A stretch of 64,000 nucleotides of DNA from Solirubrobacter sp963736505 (GTDB lineage: Bacteria > Actinomycetota > Thermoleophilia > Solirubrobacterales > Solirubrobacteraceae): NCBI GenBank assembly GCA_963736505.1, contig CAVTOZ010000007.1, forward strand, positions 1-64,000. Direction: 5' to 3'. The notes below the pieces were generated by a model. It searched no databases. It saw only the letters and a list, made by a program, of their open reading frames with translations, and was not told where the DNA came from. This document shows positions 62,411 through 64,000 of this stretch, piece after piece. The position numbers and the translations under genes are program-made. Numbering within the stretch: the first letter of the stretch is position 1; each line of letters starts with the position of its first letter.

Positions 62411-63655
62411 GTGGTCCGTGCCCGCCGTTCTCGCGTGGCGCTCGTCGCCGGCGTGCTGCTCGCCGCCGTCGCGCTCGCGTTCGCCCTGCGCGGCGGCTCC
62501 AAGCCGCCGGCCGGCGTGCCGACCGTGCCGGCGCCCAAGGGCGCCAAGCCGTTCGCGGACCCGTACGCGTGGGCGCCGGACCGCGCCGCCGACTTCTCCC
62601 GCCGCGCCGCCGCGGGCACCAGCGACGTGCTGTACGCGCGCTCGCCCGGCGGCGTCGCCGTCAGCGCGCGGCGGGTCGCGCGCTATCGCCCGCAGATCGA
62701 GCGGGCGGCCAAGGCGGCCGGCGTCAGCCCGGACCGGCTCGAGGGGCTCGTGTTCCTCGAGAGCGCCGGCCGGCCGGACGCGATGGCGGGTGGCACCGCG
62801 GGCGCGGCCGGGCTGACGCAGATCCTCGCCGAGACCGGGACCGACCTGCTCGGCATGAAGATCGACACGGCGCGCAGCGCGAGCTACACGCGCCGGATCG
62901 CGCGCGCCACCAGCGTGCGCCACGTCGCCGCGCTGGAGCGCGCGCGGGCGCGCGTCGACGACCGCTTCGACCCCGCCAAGGCGCTGATGGCGACGGCGCG
63001 CTACCTGCAGATCGCCAAGCGCAAGTTCGGGCGCGAGGACCTCGCGTTCGTCTCCTACCACATGGGCATGGGCAACCTGGACACCGTCCTGAAGGCATAT
63101 GGATCCCACCCACCCGGCCGGGTGCCCTACGCGGAGCTCTACTTCGCCTCCACGCCGCAGCGGCACGCCGCCGCCTACGCGCGCCTGTCGGGCTTCGGCG
63201 ACGACTCCTCGAACTACTTCTGGAAGATCGGCGCCGCCGAGGCGATCATGCGCCAGTCGCGGACCGACCCGGGCGCGCTCGCGCGCCAGGCGGGCCGCTT
63301 CGAGGCGCCCGCACCGCCCGCGGCGGCCGGTGAGGCGCGCGCGCTGGGGGCCGTCGACGGCCTCCGGGTGCCCGCCGGCGCGCGGCTGCGCGCCGAGGCG
63401 GCGGCGCTCGCCGTCTACGCCGGCGCCGAGGTGAAGGCGATCTCCGGAGCGCCGGCGCTGCGCGTCACGGCGACCTCCGGGGCGAGCTTCGACGTGTCGC
63501 GCACGTACGCGTCGCACGCGCAGGCGCTCGCATTTCAGTACGTTCTCGACCGGTTGCGCGTGCTGAACGTCATCACGTGGTCGCGCGACGCGAACGAGAT
63601 CGGGATCACCGTCTCAAAGGACGCGGCGAGACTGGAGCCACTGCTGGAGCGATGA
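62411..63655 (+). CDS. secreted lytic transglycosylase
   Basis: About 414 residues from GTG 62411; GTG 62388 is possible too. Anchor or signal SRVALVAGVLLAAVALAFAL. SLT domain: VSPDRLEGLVFLESAGRPDA with catalytic Glu, GGTAGAAGLTQILAETGTDL, KALMATARYLQIAKRKFGRE and VSYHMGMGNLDTVLKAYG. The C-terminal about 100 residues (VPAGARLRAEAAALAVYAGA, SFDVSRTYASHAQALAFQYV) form an extra alpha/beta domain. It cleaves peptidoglycan. The stop overlaps the next ATG (ATGA). Confidence 0.85.
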   Translation: MVRARRSRVALVAGVLLAAVALAFALRGGSKPPAGVPTVPAPKGAKPFADPYAWAPDRAADFSRRAAAGTSDVLYARSPGGVAVSARRVARYRPQIERAAKAAGVSPDRLEGLVFLESAGRPDAMAGGTAGAAGLTQILAETGTDLLGMKIDTARSASYTRRIARATSVRHVAALERARARVDDRFDPAKALMATARYLQIAKRKFGREDLAFVSYHMGMGNLDTVLKAYGSHPPGRVPYAELYFASTPQRHAAAYARLSGFGDDSSNYFWKIGAAEAIMRQSRTDPGALARQAGRFEAPAPPAAAGEARALGAVDGLRVPAGARLRAEAAALAVYAGAEVKAISGAPALRVTATSGASFDVSRTYASHAQALAFQYVLDRLRVLNVITWSRDANEIGITVSKDAARLEPLLER

Positions 63656-64000
63656 CCGACGCGATTCGAACCCCCGATGTGCTGCTCGACGGACTCCCCG
63701 GCTTCCCGTGGGCGGCCAAGTTCCGGACCTACGACGGCCTGCGGCTGGCGCACGTGGACGAGGGCGACGGCGCGCCGGTCGTCATGTTCCACGGCGAGCC
63801 GACCTGGAGCTTCCTGTGGCGCAAGGTCGCGCCGCCGCTGCTGGCCGCCGGCCACCGCGTGATCCTGCCCGACCTGCCCGGCTTCGGGCGCTCGGACAAG
63901 CCGATCGACGAGGACTGGTACACGTACGACCGCTTCGTCGACTCGATGGCGACGCTGCTGGAGGAGCTCGACGTCCGCGGCGCGACGTTCGTGTGCCACG
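63652..64000 (+). CDS. haloalkane-dehalogenase-like alpha/beta hydrolase (cut by window end)
   Basis: Starts MTDAIRTPDVLLDGLPGFPW. RLAHVDEGDGAPVVMFHGEP then TWSFLWRKVAPPLLAAGHRV carries the HGEPTWSFLWR oxyanion motif typical of haloalkane dehalogenases, and ILPDLPGFGRSDKPIDEDWY follows. The nucleophile Asp elbow lies beyond the window, so dehalogenase versus epoxide hydrolase or other members cannot be decided. Coupled to the transglycosylase gene by ATGA. Confidence 0.8.
   Translation, partial: MTDAIRTPDVLLDGLPGFPWAAKFRTYDGLRLAHVDEGDGAPVVMFHGEPTWSFLWRKVAPPLLAAGHRVILPDLPGFGRSDKPIDEDWYTYDRFVDSMATLLEELDVRGATFVCH

Noticed and set aside
63661..63690. ATTCGAACCCCCGAT resembling a tRNA T arm
   Set aside because: It lies within the first codons of the dehalogenase-like gene and no other tRNA arms pair around it.

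Overview
The window is very GC-rich, gene-dense actinobacterial DNA. Several marks point to the class Thermoleophilia (Solirubrobacter, Conexibacter or Patulibacter relatives): a collagen-like protein with the N-terminal segment RLSYANVMATIAVFIALGGT, FG-GAP and Calx-beta surface proteins ending in long Lys/Arg-rich tails, an integrase with an extra HTH inside it, and several genes that look leaderless (a TAnnnT box 6-8 nt before ATG). The genus assignment is inference.

Positions 1-27.6 kb hold an integrative and conjugative element (ICE), nearly all on the minus strand. Reading in the direction of transcription: a replication-relaxation protein (24.8 kb) and the coupling ATPase (23.9 kb); a membrane-tethered ECF sigma factor with two secreted surface proteins (18-22 kb); a type IV secretion block with VirB2-like, VirB6-like, PrgI-like and VirB4-like genes, a cell-wall hydrolase, a lipoprotein and a membrane protein, many joined by 4-nt ATGA/GTGA overlaps (10.7-17.3 kb); SSB, a Prim-Pol primase and a ParB-like protein (6.5-10.4 kb); the antirestriction protein ArdC; small regulators; and an excisionase-like HTH and tyrosine recombinase at the left edge. 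A 24-bp perfect inverted repeat upstream of the coupling operon is an oriT candidate. Plus-strand cargo next to it includes a PUA/EVE-like plus PD-(D/E)xK nuclease.

Positions 27.6-43.7 kb are a patchwork. There is a broken ABC-2 exporter operon, a MerB-like gene with a VOC protein, LtrA and a DUF1269 protein. Two half-genes meet at 34.5 kb. A second small mobile module (34.9-39.0 kb) carries GIY-YIG, sigma-like and ICE-type genes that are paralogous to genes at 3.8-4.8 kb. A large Calx-beta/PASTA surface protein with near-identical internal repeats follows, then 3' fragments of an acetolactate-synthase-like gene and an Ig-like protein. At 43.73 kb lies the 3' half of a tRNA-Ala(CGC) gene with its own terminator, which is what an attR site of a tRNA-integrating element looks like. 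The integrase sits at the opposite end, so the whole 1-43.77 kb may be one composite island.

Positions 43.8-64 kb are ordinary chromosome with intact frames: a DUF202 protein, an FG-GAP protein, a TMEM175-type channel, a tandem peptide deformylase whose first domain is degenerate, an enolase-superfamily enzyme, an amidase with a divergent XRE regulator, a SipW-like signal peptidase with a likely secreted substrate, a TetR regulator with a flavin monooxygenase, a CocE-type hydrolase, a cNMP-binding protein, a PEBP protein, a kinase, a lytic transglycosylase and the start of a haloalkane-dehalogenase-like gene.

Quality note: 1-42 kb contains many single-base frameshifts in genes whose protein sequence is otherwise well kept, densest at 28-30.5 kb and in the integrase. 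43.8-64 kb has almost none. This looks more like base-calling error in a poorly covered part of the assembly than decay, but I cannot separate the two from sequence alone. Frameshifted genes are given as one span.
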